This document shows, piece after piece, positions 1-11,933 of a stretch of 64,000 bases of DNA. The position numbers and the translations under genes were made by a program. The DNA lies in NCBI GenBank assembly GCA_029204225.1, contig CM055093.1, positions 20,092,958-20,156,957 on the forward strand, written 5' to 3'. The notes beneath the pieces were generated by a model. It did not search any database, had not been told where the DNA came from, and saw only the letters and a list, made by a program, of their open reading frames with translations. This DNA is from Diphasiastrum complanatum. Its lineage: Eukaryota; Streptophyta; Lycopodiopsida; Lycopodiales; Lycopodiaceae. How positions within the stretch are numbered: position 1 is the stretch's first letter; every line of letters begins with the position of its first letter.

Positions 1-191
1 AAAAGTCAAGAATGATTCATCAAGTTAGATTTCCAGCAAGACATCATCGTCTAGGAAGTCTTCACCTGTGAAGAAAGATTTATCATCCCGAAAGTCATCA
101 CCTCCACGATCAATTCCTACTAAGAAGACTAAACGAAGATCCAAGACAAGTCCTTTCGAAAAGAACAAGCAAATGTAGTCCAGAGGATGAT
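1..191 (+). pseudogene. TE-A linker between protease and reverse transcriptase (Ser/Lys-rich)
   Basis: Reading from base 2 gives a Ser/Lys/Arg-rich low-complexity stretch (SSRKSSPVKK, PTKKTKRRSK) broken by TAG at 29-31 and by TAG and TGA just before 192. It precedes the conserved pre-RT segment in a shifted frame. It corresponds in position to the linker at 15532-15960 of TE-B. No catalytic motif is visible. Confidence 0.5.
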
Positions 192-1300
192 ATGCCAGAG
201 CATTTTAAACGTTATACACTAGATGATGTGGTTATCATGTTACCTAAAGCACATCGTGAACTTGAAGAACACATGCCAGAATCTAAAGAGGTTTACAATG
301 GCCCAGCTAGGACGCAGCCAATAAATCTTGCTGAACCAGGAGAACCGGAAAAAATTGAACAAGTGGAATCACAACTTACTCCTGAACAGTATCAAGCACT
401 CTGTTTGTTACTTATTAAGTATCAAGATTGCTTTGCATGGACTTATCAAGATTTGAAGGGTATTCCGACATCAGTGATTGAACATACCATACCTTTAGTA
501 CATGATGTAGTTCCAAAGGTTACAAAGTTCTATCGCTGTAATCCTAATGTGGCAGATCTGATAAAGAAAGAACTTTAGAGATTTCTTGACGTATATTTCA
601 TTTATGAGATCGAGCATACAGAATGGATTTCACCGATTGTCATTGTTCCTAAGAAAAATGGAAAATTGCGAATCTGTGTGAATCTCAAAGCATTGAATAA
701 AGTGACACGGAAGGATCAATTTCCGTTACCTTTTACTGAAAGCATTTTGGATCGCCTTGTTGGAACGGAAGCTTATAGTTTCCTGGATGGATTTAGTGAT
801 TACAACCAGGTTAAGATTGCACCTGCCGATTGTCACAAAACTGCTTTTGCAACAGAATGGGACACCTATGCTTACAAAGTAATGCCGTTTAGACTCTGTA
901 ATGCACCAAGTTCATTCCAAAGAGTAATGCAATTTGCCTTTAAAGATTATCTGTAAAAATTCCTTGAAATTTACTTGGACGACTTGGGAGTTCATAGTAC
1001 AGATACATACCACCTGGATCGATTGGAGAAAGTATTTGAAAGTTGCCGCAAATATCAGATTTCTCTAAATCTAGAAAAATGCCAGATATGGGTTTCGCAC
1101 GAAGTTGTGCTTGGACATGTGATATCAAGACATGGTATTGCCACCGATTATTCTAAGATCAAAGTTATTGTGGAATTGCCACCGCCAGCAACAATTTGAG
1201 GAGTTTATGTGTTTATGGGTCATGCGAACTACTATCGAATTTTTATTATCTTCTTTGCGGATTTAGCACGACCTATATACAAATAAACTATTGTTCCTAT
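192..1300 (+). pseudogene. TE-A reverse transcriptase, disrupted
   Basis: RNA-dependent DNA polymerase of a Ty3/gypsy element. The pre-RT segment (HFKRYTLDDV, ALCLLLIKYQDCFAWTY) leads into finger and palm motifs: ISPIVIVPKKNGKLRICVN, FPLPFTESILD, FLDGFSDYN, KVMPFRLCNAPSSFQRVM and the catalytic YLDD at about 974-985. The thumb follows with LNLEKCQIW, VLGHVISRHGI and GHANYYRIF. In-frame stops after 575, 953 and 1197, and one near 1285, break the frame. The order and spacing match TE-B at 15960-17050 throughout, though the two proteins differ at many sites. The catalytic aspartates remain, so the stops rather than the active site inactivate this copy. Confidence 0.9.
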
Positions 1301-1800
1301 TTGGACAGTAGAGGCGTTAGAAGCCTTTGAAAAGTTAAAAAAAGCATTAACTTCAGCACCAATACTAGGTTCTCCAGATTGGACATTAGAGTTTCATGTT
1401 CATACGGATGCCTCAAAATATGCCATTGAATCAGTTTTGATGCAGCCAGGTGACTATAAGAAGGATTATCCTATACGACTTGCAAGCAGACATCTTACAG
1501 ATCCAAAGAAAAATTATTCAACAACAGAACTTGAAGCGCTAGCCATGATTTTTTCTGTTCGGAAATTTCGTCACTACCTCATGGAAACGCACTTTGCATT
1601 TTATACGGATCATCAACCGTTACTTTACTTGGTAAACAAGACATGTAATACTGGACGTATTGCAAGATGGTTACTATTATTGACTGAATTTGACTTTCAA
1701 ATTGTGGTTCAAAAGAGAAAGCAACATTATCTAGCCGATCACATTTCGCGAATTGAATACGCACCAGTTAATACTGAAGTGGATGATGAACTGCCAGATG
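1301..1800 (+). pseudogene. TE-A RNase H
   Basis: Domain that degrades the RNA strand of the RNA:DNA hybrid. Visible motifs are FEKLKKALTSAP, HTDASKYAI, YPIRLASRHLT, TTELEALAM, RKFRHYL, YTDHQPLLYL and the closing ADHISR. The segment from 1437 to 1946 is one open frame that runs on into the RNase H-integrase linker. The acidic residues expected in the TDAS, E-LA and TDHQ motifs are present. Confidence 0.85.
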
Positions 1801-3100
1801 TTGCGTTGTTCTGTGTTAAAGCAATACCTGAGTGGGCGGCAAATCTTGTTGAGTACCTGATGCTAGGACAACCGAATGACTCTTTGACAAAAGTACAGAA
1901 AAGACAATTGATCCATAAGGCTCAACCTTATCAATTAATTGCATGACAATTGTATCGTCGTGGAGCAGATAATATGTTACGAAGATGTGTTTTACCGCAT
2001 GAAGTACCAGATTTAATCATGTTTTCACATGATGGCATGGGTGGAGGACATTTCTCTACAGATATTACTGTTCGCAAACTTTTGCAATCTGGTTGTTGGT
2101 GGCCTACGCTTCATAAGGACACAAAAAATTTTATTTAGACATGCGATGTCTACCAGCGAGCATGACGGCCTACTCAACAGAATTATGAACCCTTACATCC
2201 GGTTTTATCGTAGGCACCATTTGAAAAATGGGGATTGGATTATGTTGGTCTTATTCATCCTGATGCGCAAGGATCTCAAGCCTGATACATTATCGTCGCA
2301 ACTGATTATATGACCAAGTGGGCTGAAACCAAAGCTGTCAAAGTGGCTGATGCAAAATCTACGGCCAAGATTCTATATGAAAATATTATAATCAGATTTG
2401 GATGTCTGATCGAAATTGTCAGTGATCGGGGTACACACTTTGTTAATTAAACCATAAAGTGTTTACTGGAAGTTTTTTTGTTATACACAGATTTAGTACT
2501 CCCTATTATCCCGGAGGGAATGGCCAAGATGAATCTTCCAATAAGATTCTCTGCACCATTATGACAAAGACAGTTGAAGCGAGTCGGTCTGATTGGGAAC
2601 ATAAACTGTATGCAGCATTATGGGCATTCAGAATCGCTTACAAAAATAGTACAAATCAAACACCTTTTCAACTAGTTTATGGTCAAGCTGCTGTTATGCC
2701 AATTGAATTTTTAATCACATCTTTACGCATAGCAGCAACGGAACGATTAAATGATGATATGTCTTTACAATTCCGTCATGAAGCGTTGCACAAATTATGT
2801 GAAACCCGATTGATGACAGTTCATGCTTTAGCAGCAGAGAAAGCCCGCCGCAAGGCATGGCACGATCGTCGATTGCAAAAAAACGATCTGAAAGCAGGAG
2901 ATCTTGCATTGATGTACACAACCAAGCTGATCAAGAGTAAGTTGAAGCTTACTGGTGAAGGCCCGTATAAAGTGAAGGAAATCTTGAACTATGGCGCAGT
3001 AATTCTTGAGCACTTGGATGGAAAACGATTTGATACTCCGGTAAATGGCAATCGATTACGCAAGTTTTGGCAACCTGCTCCGCCAGTTCAGCAAGCCTGA
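1801..3100 (+). pseudogene. TE-A integrase, frameshifted
   Basis: Retroelement integrase. The zinc-binding region (HDGMGGGHFSTD, WWPTLHKDTKNF, TCDVYQRA) has lost one of the usual C-x2-C cysteines: the second reads Tyr. Core segments are KWGLDYVG (first Asp), VATDYMTKWAE, IVSDRGTHF (second Asp) and GNGQDESSNKIL (Glu). Stops occur at 1944, 2138, in the core near 2290 and at 2448. From 2459 to 3100 the frame is open for 213 codons and covers the core end and C-terminal domain (AWHDRRL, GPYKVKEIL, VNGNRLRKFW). There is no chromodomain. The terminal part aligns with TE-B at 18290-18854. Confidence 0.85.
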
Positions 3101-3883
3101 CCTCAATGGAATTTTTAAATCTATTTGTTTTTCAATTTTTTGTTGTCAGTATTTAATTTGATGACATTTTTGACAAAAGATAGTTAAAAAATAAATAAAT
3201 AAATAAGAAAAGACTGATGAGAAAAAGTCAGGAAGTCATCAGCATAGGAAAAGACAGCACAAAATTTTTGATGGAAAATGCCTTAGGAGACCACTGTTTT
3301 GGACAGATTTGGCCAATACAGTATCAAAAACCTTTGTTGAGCTCTCAGATTGTACATCCACCCTTGATTTATCTAAATTAAGGTGGGCGAAACTGACAAG
3401 AGAAAATTCAATTTTTGAGTCAGACGAATGTTCAGTGATATGCCATTTTGGGAACCTTCGCCGAGCATCATAACCTCATTATGAACCTTCACCGACCTGC
3501 TAGATGATCTTAAAATGTCAAAATTAGGTTGTCCATAGGTTCAGATTGTGAAAAAATGCATTTACGACAATACCTGGCAAAGGACACCCTCATGGGCGAA
3601 GGTTGATAGGTTCAGATCCCTAGAAACCTTCTCCGAAATTTTTATAGCCTATTTTTACAGTATTGTACATGCCTGAAAATTTTAGTAGTTCAGCACTGAT
3701 CAGCCAAACTACTATTCAGTGTAATGGACCCACCAACTTCACCTATAAGTTGGTTGAATTCAATTCATTTCTCACTTGTGCTAGCGAAGTTCTTGCGAAT
3801 TTTTCTTATGACCAAAGCCTTCCAAATTTCCTGCATTGCCTTCTGATACACTTTCACACGTTTATAATTCCTTTCTGATCATC
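3101..3883 (+). other. TE-A spacer between pol and ORF3
   Basis: AT-rich non-coding stretch after the integrase stop, with an AAATAAATAAATAAATAAG run near 3190. No credible reading frame links pol to ORF3. TE-B has a comparable spacer (18855-19524). Such a spacer implies ORF3 is expressed from its own promoter or a spliced RNA. I see no convincing TATA box here, only an AT-rich stretch near 3643-3660. Confidence 0.55.
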
Positions 3884-6816
3884 ATGTCTTCTACCAATAC
3901 TTCTTAGTCTCCGCGCTATACTATCCATCGTGATGTCCCATCTGCAACGGACATCATGATTCTTCCTTGCACAAGCATGGTCAGTTAGTGAATGATCCTT
4001 GCGGAGCCTCTACTCACTACAATGGGTATTCATGAGAGAGCCTTTTCGGGTCGTATCAATATGGATTTCATCACTCTTGCCTTCAGTACGTGGAAGGAGG
4101 AGAAATCCAAGTTTTATATCACCTTCCAGGGAGCCACACACAAAGTGCGCGTCATTGAGGGCGCACTTGCAGCTATAAGAATCTCATCCGGTACGCAAGC
4201 CTCACTCAGTCACAAGCACGCCAAAAAATCCATCAGGCCATACATTGACCTCACCAACGATCTGCACTGGACCAATGATGGCTTCCTTCTGGAAGCCATC
4301 ACTGAGCCTTCCATCCACGCAGTTGGCCAGCTGTTGAATCATTTCCTGATGGTTGGCAACCTCAGGAAAGACCGCATCACATCTCAAATCCTTCACAGGA
4401 TAGTGGAGTCCCACACCAAGTTGGCCAAAGCCTCTCTTGAACCATATAACTGGTTCAAGACTGTTTCTGGTGAGCTCAAGCGAGCTATTAAGGCCAATAC
4501 TAAGCAGTAATTCGCCGCTGGCTCTCTATTGTCCCTCTTAGCTGCTTCTCACTTAGAAAACAGAATCCATGGCTTCCACCTGGATTCTGTGATTTCAATT
4601 TACGAAGAAGCACCGACCGAGTCATCTCATCAGGCCTCAAGTTCTCATAGTCGTCGTCGTCCATGCAGCGAGATCGTAATTCCTTACTCACCTTCCGCGT
4701 CACGACGTCGCACTAGGCATACCTCGTCAGCTGCGCCTCCACCCCCTGCTGCTATTCGCACTGAACTTCCCATTCCCCTCGCCTCTGATGCTTCCCTCGC
4801 CTCTGCTCCCATACAAGGATAGTCTATGACCATTGGGCCTACCATTCTCATCACAACTGCCTAGGCCGCCTCACCCCCTCACACCGAAGCCACCTCACCC
4901 AACACACAGTTCTTCATAGATATGTTCGATGATTCCGACCCCCTTGGGGACACCAAAATCTTTGAAATGCCCCAGATCCCAGTGCCCTTTGAACCCCAAT
5001 CCCCTAGAAGAGGATTCGGGCATATCCATGAATCTATTGTTGGTGTCGAAGATGCCAGCCAGCAACCTCACACACAAGGTAGCCCAGCCACACTTCGGGT
5101 CGACACAACTGTAAAGTCACCAAAACAGTTCGACGCCACGATGCCTGAAGGGTTTGAAGAGGAGAATATTTTTGAAGAAGAAGAGACCGTGACACCTATT
5201 CCACGCCTACCAAGGACAGTACCATCAGGTCCTCCTGCTGCTGCAGCTGCCACGACCGTCAATTTTGGTGATGCTCTAGGGTTGGTTTCAAACCTTGGGC
5301 AAGTGATCCAGTCTATGTTGGATAAGAAGAAGGAAATGGAGCAGAGGATCTTTGATCTAGGATCCGAAAACACTCTGATCAGCCAGAAAATTGTCCAGCT
5401 CGATTGAGAGTTAAAGTTAGCCAAACAACATGAAGATAAGACTGAAAGCGAAAAGAAATTGGCCCAACAACAAGCTGATTGCTTGGAAACCTACATCAGC
5501 TCCCTGCAAAACGCCCTGACAATCGCACTGGATCAGGTAGATAAGGCAGTGCAAGATGCCAAGCAACAGGTGCAGCTGCTGAAGAGGCAATTATAGATGG
5601 CCCAACAAGATTGCACACGGCTTCAAGGTGAATTGGATGCGACCACCCTTGAGCGTGATGCCTATCTGCAAACGCAAATACCCGATCATCCGATCACACC
5701 GACGGAGATTACGTATTTATTCAAGAAAGTGGAAACATACAAAGTGGCCCTTCAGGGATTCCAAGGCCGCTTTGATAGGTTCAAAGAAGCAGCTTCAACC
5801 GAGTTGGCAAAGGCAAAAGAGACCATCACCACCTATGAAAAAACAGCCGCTCAAGTGTTGGAAGCCGGACCACAAATCCTCGTTCTGGTCATGCCACAAT
5901 TCTCCCCTTTGCGCCAAGAAGCTATACAATTGGATACAGGGATTGATTTGAGCATGGACCAGGGGGGAGCTCCAGATCTAGCAGATCAACCGCCAACCAC
6001 ACCAGCAATACAAGCAGGTCCATCCTCATCAAGGACAAGACATTTATTCAGAAGGCCCATCAGCATCGAGGACCAGATCCAGACCTTCTTAAAGCAACAT
6101 TCGCATGAGTCCTCGCGTGGTAGATGAGTTCTGAAATTTAAGACCTCCGAGATCGAGGCCGACAAAAAATTGGACAAAATATCTGCACTGGGAGAGCAAC
6201 CGGCATGGAGAATCACGGTTTTCGAGAAAACTCTGGAATCAATTAGGAGTTACATCGCCAGCCCTCGCTAGTTGCGGGTAGATCCTTATTACATGCCAAT
6301 GTCGCGAAGACATAAATGGAAAGTTTTGGGATTGGCTATGGACAAAATCACCATCCATACGTCCAATTGGCCAATCATCCATCAACCTTACAGCTGGAAC
6401 ATTTCAGTGGATTCCACTATGCCTTACAAGCATATCAGAGAGAGTATGTCCACTCTCCGGATCCAACGGTGCGACAATCGGCAATGTGTGCTAAAGATCT
6501 GACTCTGTTGGCGTCAGTGGCAACCAAATGGGACGATTGTCTTCCTACCCTAGTATTCGATCCAAATAAGTCGATGGCCTCAGAGCAAATCAAAGATCAG
6601 CTGCCGATTGCTCGACTGTATTTCCACGCAGCTATGATGGGAGGCTCTTGGGAATCCCGCTACACCTCATGGACAACTTCCAAGTGGATTGCCGAAGCCC
6701 ACCATTGTTTCATGCCACACAACTTGGATTTCAATACTGCACGTCTTGATTTTATGGAGAAGGTGCAGTATCATTTAATTAAGATTCGGCGCAAAGCCAA
6801 TAAAAGTCCCCAATAA
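3884..6816 (+). pseudogene. TE-A ORF3: large coiled-coil protein of unknown function
   Basis: Third gene, after pol and before the 3' LTR. The chosen start ATG (3884) aligns with the ORF3 ATG of TE-B: MSSTNTS and MASRDSS are followed by matching segments. An N-terminal domain (to about 4510) shares with TE-B the pattern LTTMGIHERAFSGR / LTKLGFDLTLFRDQ and a TNDG...IT-P-.A motif. A Pro/Ser-rich linker (4600-5250) precedes a charged coiled-coil region (5260-5900, heptad-like runs such as MLDKKKEMEQRIFDLGSEN). The C-terminal domain (6200-6816) has PYYMPMSRR, SPDPTVRQSAMCAKDLTLLA, WDDCLPTLVFDPNKS and ARLYFHAAM, all with TE-B counterparts. Stops near 3908, 3990, 4510, 4822, 5407, 5596 and 6127 disable it. 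No signal peptide or membrane segment is visible, so an envelope-like role is not supported. Function unknown. Confidence 0.7.
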
Positions 6817-6850
6817 CTGCATATTGAAGGTGTCGTGGGACCGCCACTAG

Positions 6851-6866
6851 TTTTGGTGGGGAATAC
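6851..6866 (+). promoter_or_regulatory. TE-A polypurine tract
   Basis: TTTTGGTGGGGAATAC lies immediately 5' of a TGTTGG LTR start. It has the position and G-richness of the plus-strand primer, but the last two bases (AC) are not purine-only. TE-B has AAGGAGGGGGATAA in the same place. Confidence 0.6.
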
Positions 6867-8090
6867 TGTTGGAGGGTTTGTGGATCCCAAGGCAACCCTA
6901 ACCCTAGTTAATAAGTGAGGGATTTGGCACCCTGCGTGTGTAAGTCCAACCCGATGACCACATAGTTATTTGATTGATTAGTTAAATGTTAATAAAAGGA
7001 CTTTAGGCCTTTTTGCGGGACTTTTAATGTCGCAGGGTCTAAATGTCAAGTTAGTGAATAAAGTGGGGTTTCCCTCCAATTTTGATGGTTCCTACACTTT
7101 TTTAAATTTGAATAAAAAGAGAGGCAAGATTGGACCAATAGGATTCAGAGGCCAGGGTCCTTCTCTCTACGATAAAAAGGGACCAACTCGAGTTTCTCCT
7201 GATGTTCATTTTCTCATTTCAATAAAGGAGATGGGTTCTCTTTAGATATGGATTGATGAATGTCCTTGCTCTTCCTTTCTTTTCCTCCATTTCTCATGCT
7301 TTCTTTGGATTTTGCTAATTGTTGGATTTGATCATTATTGGGATTGCTATTTCTTATGCTTTTTGTGAGAGAGAAAAGGAGAGAGAGAAGAGTAAGCTTC
7401 TATCATTGTTGTGGATTTAGGGTTAATGGATGTTAGTGTTAATGCTTAGTGTTAATGGATGTTAGTGTTACATCCTCCATTCATGTTGAAATCTGAACTA
7501 TACTATCGCTCTCATGGGAATGAACCTACGCGTGACAACTAGCTCCGTCCCTTTGATGCTAGATTAACTAGATCTTGGATTCGGGTTAGGCAAGGAAAGA
7601 AACCCACTACAATAATCAATAATGCAGTTAATGAGACAGACATTAGAGATGATTTTATGCATCAATTCTTTCTTTAGACTAATTGTCAGTAATAAGCTCA
7701 TAATTTTTATAGAACAAAGTCAGCTTGCTGAGCACGCGGTTCCGTCCCCTATTGTCTTGTGCTCATAGCATCAAATTGATGTGTATTTCCATACGCTAAG
7801 CTAAATCAATCGTTGTCTTTTATTGCAATCAGAATTCTTGTCAAAATTGTATGCTTTACTACTACGTTTTCCTGTCTAACATTCTTATTGCTTTGTCTGA
7901 TTGTCTGCTCTTCTGCTTCCGCAAATAACCGTGCAATTAAGCTCTATTTTAATCTCGTGTTCACCTACTGTTGTAGTAGTACACGCACCGAGGGAATTAG
8001 TCGACCACTGCCTAAGCACAATAGTAGGATCACTCAGATCCGATTGTTCGACTGACCCGATCTTTCGTCAGGACCTCCATCACACCATTT
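6867..8090 (+). repeat. TE-A 3' LTR (right end approximate)
   Basis: Starts TGTTGGAGGG directly after the polypurine tract. AT-rich, with no coding motif. A short internal direct repeat (TTAATGGATGTTAGTGTTA, twice at about 7424-7471) is visible. The right end is set only by the appearance of copia coding sequence near 8095; no partner LTR is in the window. The length of about 1.2 kb is plausible for this branch. Confidence 0.6.
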
Positions 8091-8094
8091 CCTA

Positions 8095-9520
8095 GTATAT
8101 TTAATTTCAATGTGTTTAGTTCTTGCATGAAAGACTAGATTTTTAGCCAACTGTATCCTACTTTGGCTATTACAGAAAATAACAATAGGGTGTGTTTGCC
8201 TCATACCAATCTCACTCAACAATCTTCACAGCCAAACAGCTTCTTGAGTAGTAGAACTTAGCGTTTTATGCTTAGCTTCTGTCGATGAAAGAGAAATAGT
8301 GTCATGCTTAGACCATGAAAAATAATCATTCCCAAAGTTGAAATCATATCTTGTAGTTGACTTTCTATCATCTATATTTTCTACCCAATCAACGTCAACA
8401 TAACCTTGCTATCTAAGTAAAGTGTCTTGCTTCTTATAAATCAAACCAAGGTTAGGTGTGCCCTTCACGTATCTCAAAATCCTCTTCGCTGCTTTCCAAT
8501 GATCTAATGTAGGTGATGACATGAATTGACTAACCAAGCTCACAACATAGCAAATATCAAGACGAGTAGTCATGAGATAAATCAAACTTCCAACTAGTTG
8601 ACAAAATAGAGTATCGTCAACTTGACCACTATCATCAATACGAGACAGCTTCTTGTCAGCTTATCATGGAGTGACGGAAGGTTTACACTCTATCAAGTGG
8701 AATCGCTCTAGAATCTCGCAAACGTATTTTCTTTGACATATCCTAATGTCGTTGCCATTTTTCCATACTTCAACTCCCAAGCAATAATGCATCAGATCTA
8801 AATCTGTCATCTCAAATTGCTTGCACAAGTTGGCTTTGATAGAATGAATGAGATTCCCATCATTGCTTGTGATAATTATATCATCAACATAAAGCACAAC
8901 CAAGCAATGCTATCATCGTCTATAAGAACATAAAGATTTAAATATGAATTTGTTATTATAAACTCGTGAGAGATAATAATCAATTCATCCATACCATGCA
9001 CGCGGCGCTTGCTTGAGACCATATAGTGCTTTGCGTAGCTTGCATACCTTTTGTTCTTGTCCCTTCACAATAAAGCCTTGTGGTTGGAGCATGTATACTT
9101 CCTCTTCTAAGTCACCATTCAGAACTGCAGATTTCACATCCATTTGGTGGATCTTTCACCCAAAATGATATGCTAAGGCAACAATTAAGCGTAGCGTAGT
9201 CCACTTAGCCACTGGAGCAACTGTCTCCTCATAATCGATCCCCTTGCTTTGCTCATAGCCCTTTACTACTAGGCATGCCTTATGCTTTGAAATTGTGCCA
9301 TCTATAGAAACTTTGTTCTAAATACCCATTTTTTGTCGATGAATTTCTTTCCATGGGGTAGATCCACTAACTTCCACGTATCATGCATGTGGATTGACTC
9401 CATCTCCTCTTCCATTGCCCTTTTCCACTCTTTGAGATCCTTTGCCTCATCAAAGGTCGATGGCTCTCGACACTAGAAAATGTCACTCATTAGGGCATAG
9501 TTCACATGATAGTGATTAGG
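8095..9520 (-). pseudogene. copia reverse transcriptase and RNase H
   Basis: Minus-strand reading gives [45 protein letters not shown] and LKQAPRAWY, then the catalytic VVLYVDDIIITSN at about 8865-8903. RNase H follows: RYVKGTPNLGL, DVDWVENIDDRKSTT, ISLSSTEAKH, IVIFCNSQS and LAKNLVFHARTKHIEIKY. Stops interrupt the frame several times (near 8685, 8920, 8985, 9160 and 8410). The YVDD motif and the D-E-D residues of RNase H remain readable. The protein ends before the usual C-terminal tail. Confidence 0.85.
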
Positions 9521-9679
9521 ATGTTTCCGTTCCCGTGTTGATCTTCTCACTTCTTCCTACGAACTAGATCCAGGTTGATTCATCTTTGCATCTTTCATGA
9601 TCTTCTCGTACCATTTGGGTAACTTAGATTCTGGTGACACACTTCTTGGAGAGTATGTGTCCCAAGGAGTGTCCAAGGA

Positions 9680-10970
9680 TCATTTCTTGCTTCTAGCGGG
9701 TTTTTCCTTTGTTGCACCTATTGGAAAATACCTTCCTCTACTAGGCTCATGAATTGGTGGTGTTCTTTGATTCTCGCCTTCTCGAGCCTCATCTTCATGT
9801 GCAACATCCCGTGGAACCTCTTCTTTATCTTCTTCCAGGATTGTGGCAAGCCTCTTGATGCTATCATCACCTGCATGGTCTTCTTCGTCAAACCTATGCA
9901 TCTCGTCAAATATAACATCCTTACTAATGTGAATCTTTTTCATCACAGGATCAAAACACCTGTATACCTTTGTCCTCTCATCATACCCAACAAAACTGCA
10001 CTTGACCGCTTTGGCATCAAGCTTGCTTCGTTCCTCCTTTGGCACATGTACATAAGCCTTACATCCAAAGACGTCGATTTTAGGCTTCATTCCTATAAGA
10101 GCTTCTTTGAGAGTCACATTTGGAACCACAACTGTGGGACTTCTATTTTGCGATAACGCACTGCACGCTTCTGACCAAATTTGGTAAGCCCATCTGCTTC
10201 ATCATGGAGCGTGCGCTCTCCATAATGGTTCTATTCTTTCTTTCTACTACACCATTACTACGCGGTGTGTGTGATTGAGTGAACTATCTTTTGATGCCAT
10301 GTTCCTTACAAAAGTCTTCAAAATCATTTGATTTGAATCCGCCCCCTCTATCTAATCTTAGCACTTTGATTCATGCATCCAATTGGTTCTCTACTAAAGC
10401 CTTGAATTTTTTGAAGTGAGCAAAAGTGTCAGATTTCTTCTTCAAGAAATAAATCCATGTCCTCCTGGAGTAATCATCTATGAAAGTCATAAAATAATAG
10501 GCTCCCCCCATCGACATGGTTTTCATTGGGCCGCGTAGGTCACTGTGAATAAGTTCCAGTGGTTTCTTGGCTCTTGCAGGTCCACCTTTCTTGAATGTCT
10601 CCCTGTGATGCTTTCCCATAACATATCCTTCACATTTAGAGTGATGAGTATCATGTAATGATGGTAATCCAATCACCATCTTCAGCTTCACCATCAATCT
10701 TAGGCTCCCATAGTTCAAGTGGCCTGATATTTTGTGCCACAACTCAGATTGTGATGCTGTCGAGGTGGCTAAACCATATTCACCTGGTTTTGCCACATCC
10801 AATTTGTAGAGGCCACAATTACTATCTCGATACCTCTTTGCCACCACTTTGTAGTTGTGGTCCATATCCTTCATTAGACATCCATCTTTGACAAATTCAA
10901 CCTTCAAATGTTGATTTGCCATCATCCCAACAAAAAACAAACTCTTTTTGAGTCCAGGAACATAAAGCAC
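9680..10970 (-). pseudogene. copia integrase
   Basis: GAG-pre-integrase and zinc region (LWHKISGHLNYGSL, HHSKCEGYVMGKH) are followed by core motifs HSDLRGPMKTMS (Asp), FIDDYSRRTWIYFLK, then FTQSHTPR and VVERKN (Glu). The C-terminal part has FGCKAYVHVPKEERSK, SFVGYDE and KVYRCFDP. The region 10371-10970 is open; stops and a frameshift lie between 10130 and 10370. The first zinc-finger cysteine pair reads C-x5-M instead of C-x2-C, so that motif is damaged. Confidence 0.85.
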
Positions 10971-11099
10971 ATTGGGAATATTCTTGATCTTACCATCAAA
11001 AAACTGTACAGGTACATTGTCGTTGCCTTGGATTTTGCATTCCTCCCTATTGGCTTGTGTGACCTTGTCCCCATCATGGATTGGTGAGAAGTTCTCGAA

Positions 11100-11165
11100 C
11101 TAATCACGTTTCCCGGTCATATGCCTCGTGGCGCCTGAATCTATAAACCACCTGGCACCATCATT
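11100..11165 (-). pseudogene. copia protease active-site segment
   Basis: Reads ARWFIDSGATRHMTG on the minus strand. It contains the aspartic-protease D-S-G-A active site that precedes the copia GAG-pre-integrase domain. Flanking frames are broken, so only this core can be assigned. Confidence 0.75.
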
Positions 11166-11279
11166 AACATGGGATGCCAATGCCGATGAGAAGACACTTG
11201 TCTTGTCATCTTTCCCATCATCTTCGGCAATATTGCCTTGTTGTTTCACTTTTCCCGCCTTTATGTCCTCTTTCTTTTT

Positions 11280-11905
11280 GTAGCATTCGCGTGCCCAATG
11301 ACCAGGTTTATGGCAATAGTAACATTTGCCCTTCTTCTTCTTTTTTGACTTTCATGACAACTCTCGCTCATTCTCATCATCCTTGACCTTCTTCGAAATC
11401 CTCTTCTAACCTTTTTACTTGTTTTTGGTGAGCAATGCTTGATCCTCCTGTGGAGTTTGCCTTGACTTCATTGCCTCTCGACGGTGCTCCTCCTACAACA
11501 TGATCTTGTGCAAGTCTTCAAAGGTAGACAATCTCTCCCTCAAGGTAATGCCACACAAACATTTGTAGACCCTCTGATGCACCGCTCATAGTGGTATGTA
11601 CCAATTCGACATTTCTAATTGGTTCTCCAATTGCCACGAGTTGATCTCTCAGCTCTTTGATCCTGGTGAAGAAGGATTCCACCATTTCACCTTCTTCCAT
11701 CCTGATAGTGTTCAACTTTGACTTCAAGAACATGGCTCGAGCTGGATTTCAAATTAAAAATTGTGCTCTAAGAGCTTTCCAAGCTCCCCTGGCTGTCATG
11801 CCACTAATAGATTGATCAATGACAATGCTCTATGTGCCTTCTTGTTAAAGACCCTCATGTCTCCATGAGTGGTATTTGGCCTTACCTCAATGCCTGCAAC
11901 GATGC
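11280..11905 (-). pseudogene. copia gag (UBN2-type) with CCHC zinc knuckle
   Basis: Minus-strand reading contains the gag core (LKSKLNTIRMEEGEMVESFF, TRIKELRDQLVAIGEPI) and, at about 11284-11325, the knuckle CYYCHKPGHWAREC with standard C-x2-C-x4-H-x4-C spacing followed by Lys-rich residues. Frameshifts are near 11510 and 11740. The N-terminal part is absent or overwritten near 11930. Confidence 0.75.
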
Positions 11906-11933
11906 TCCAATGTTGAGGACATTATTTTCTCCC

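Larger units (their letters stand above)
1..8090 (+). mobile_element. TE-A: Ty3/gypsy LTR retrotransposon, 5' end outside window
   Basis: Plus-strand element read in order: linker, RT, RNase H, integrase, non-coding spacer, third ORF, polypurine tract, 3' LTR. RT motifs of the type PLPF-ESILD-L, FLDGFS-YNQ and YLDDLG, with HTDASKYAI in RNase H, place it in the non-chromodomain plant branch related to Athila/Tat; this lineage call is from memory. Gag, protease and 5' LTR would lie left of base 1. Many stops and frameshifts show an old, dead copy. The right limit is approximate because no second LTR is visible and the copia fragment starts near 8095. Confidence 0.85.
8095..11930 (-). mobile_element. 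Ty1/copia retrotransposon internal region, no LTRs
   Basis: On the minus strand the order is gag, protease, integrase, RT, RNase H, which is the copia order (integrase before RT). The RNase H end stops abruptly at about 8095 where TE-A LTR sequence begins. The gag start merges near 11930 with a gypsy-type gag remnant on the same strand. Neither an LTR nor the TGGTATCAGAGC primer site was found at the edges, so this is a fragment truncated on both sides. Many stops and frameshifts. Confidence 0.85.

Noticed and set aside
3884-6816. Envelope-like gene in TE-A (and TE-B)
   Set aside because: Position fits, but no signal peptide, transmembrane segment or Cys-rich ectodomain is visible; coiled-coil and Pro-rich content dominate.
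7424-7475. Telomere-like repeat near TTAGGGTTAATGG
   Set aside because: Only one TTAGGG; the repeated unit is a 19-bp word inside an LTR, not a telomeric array.
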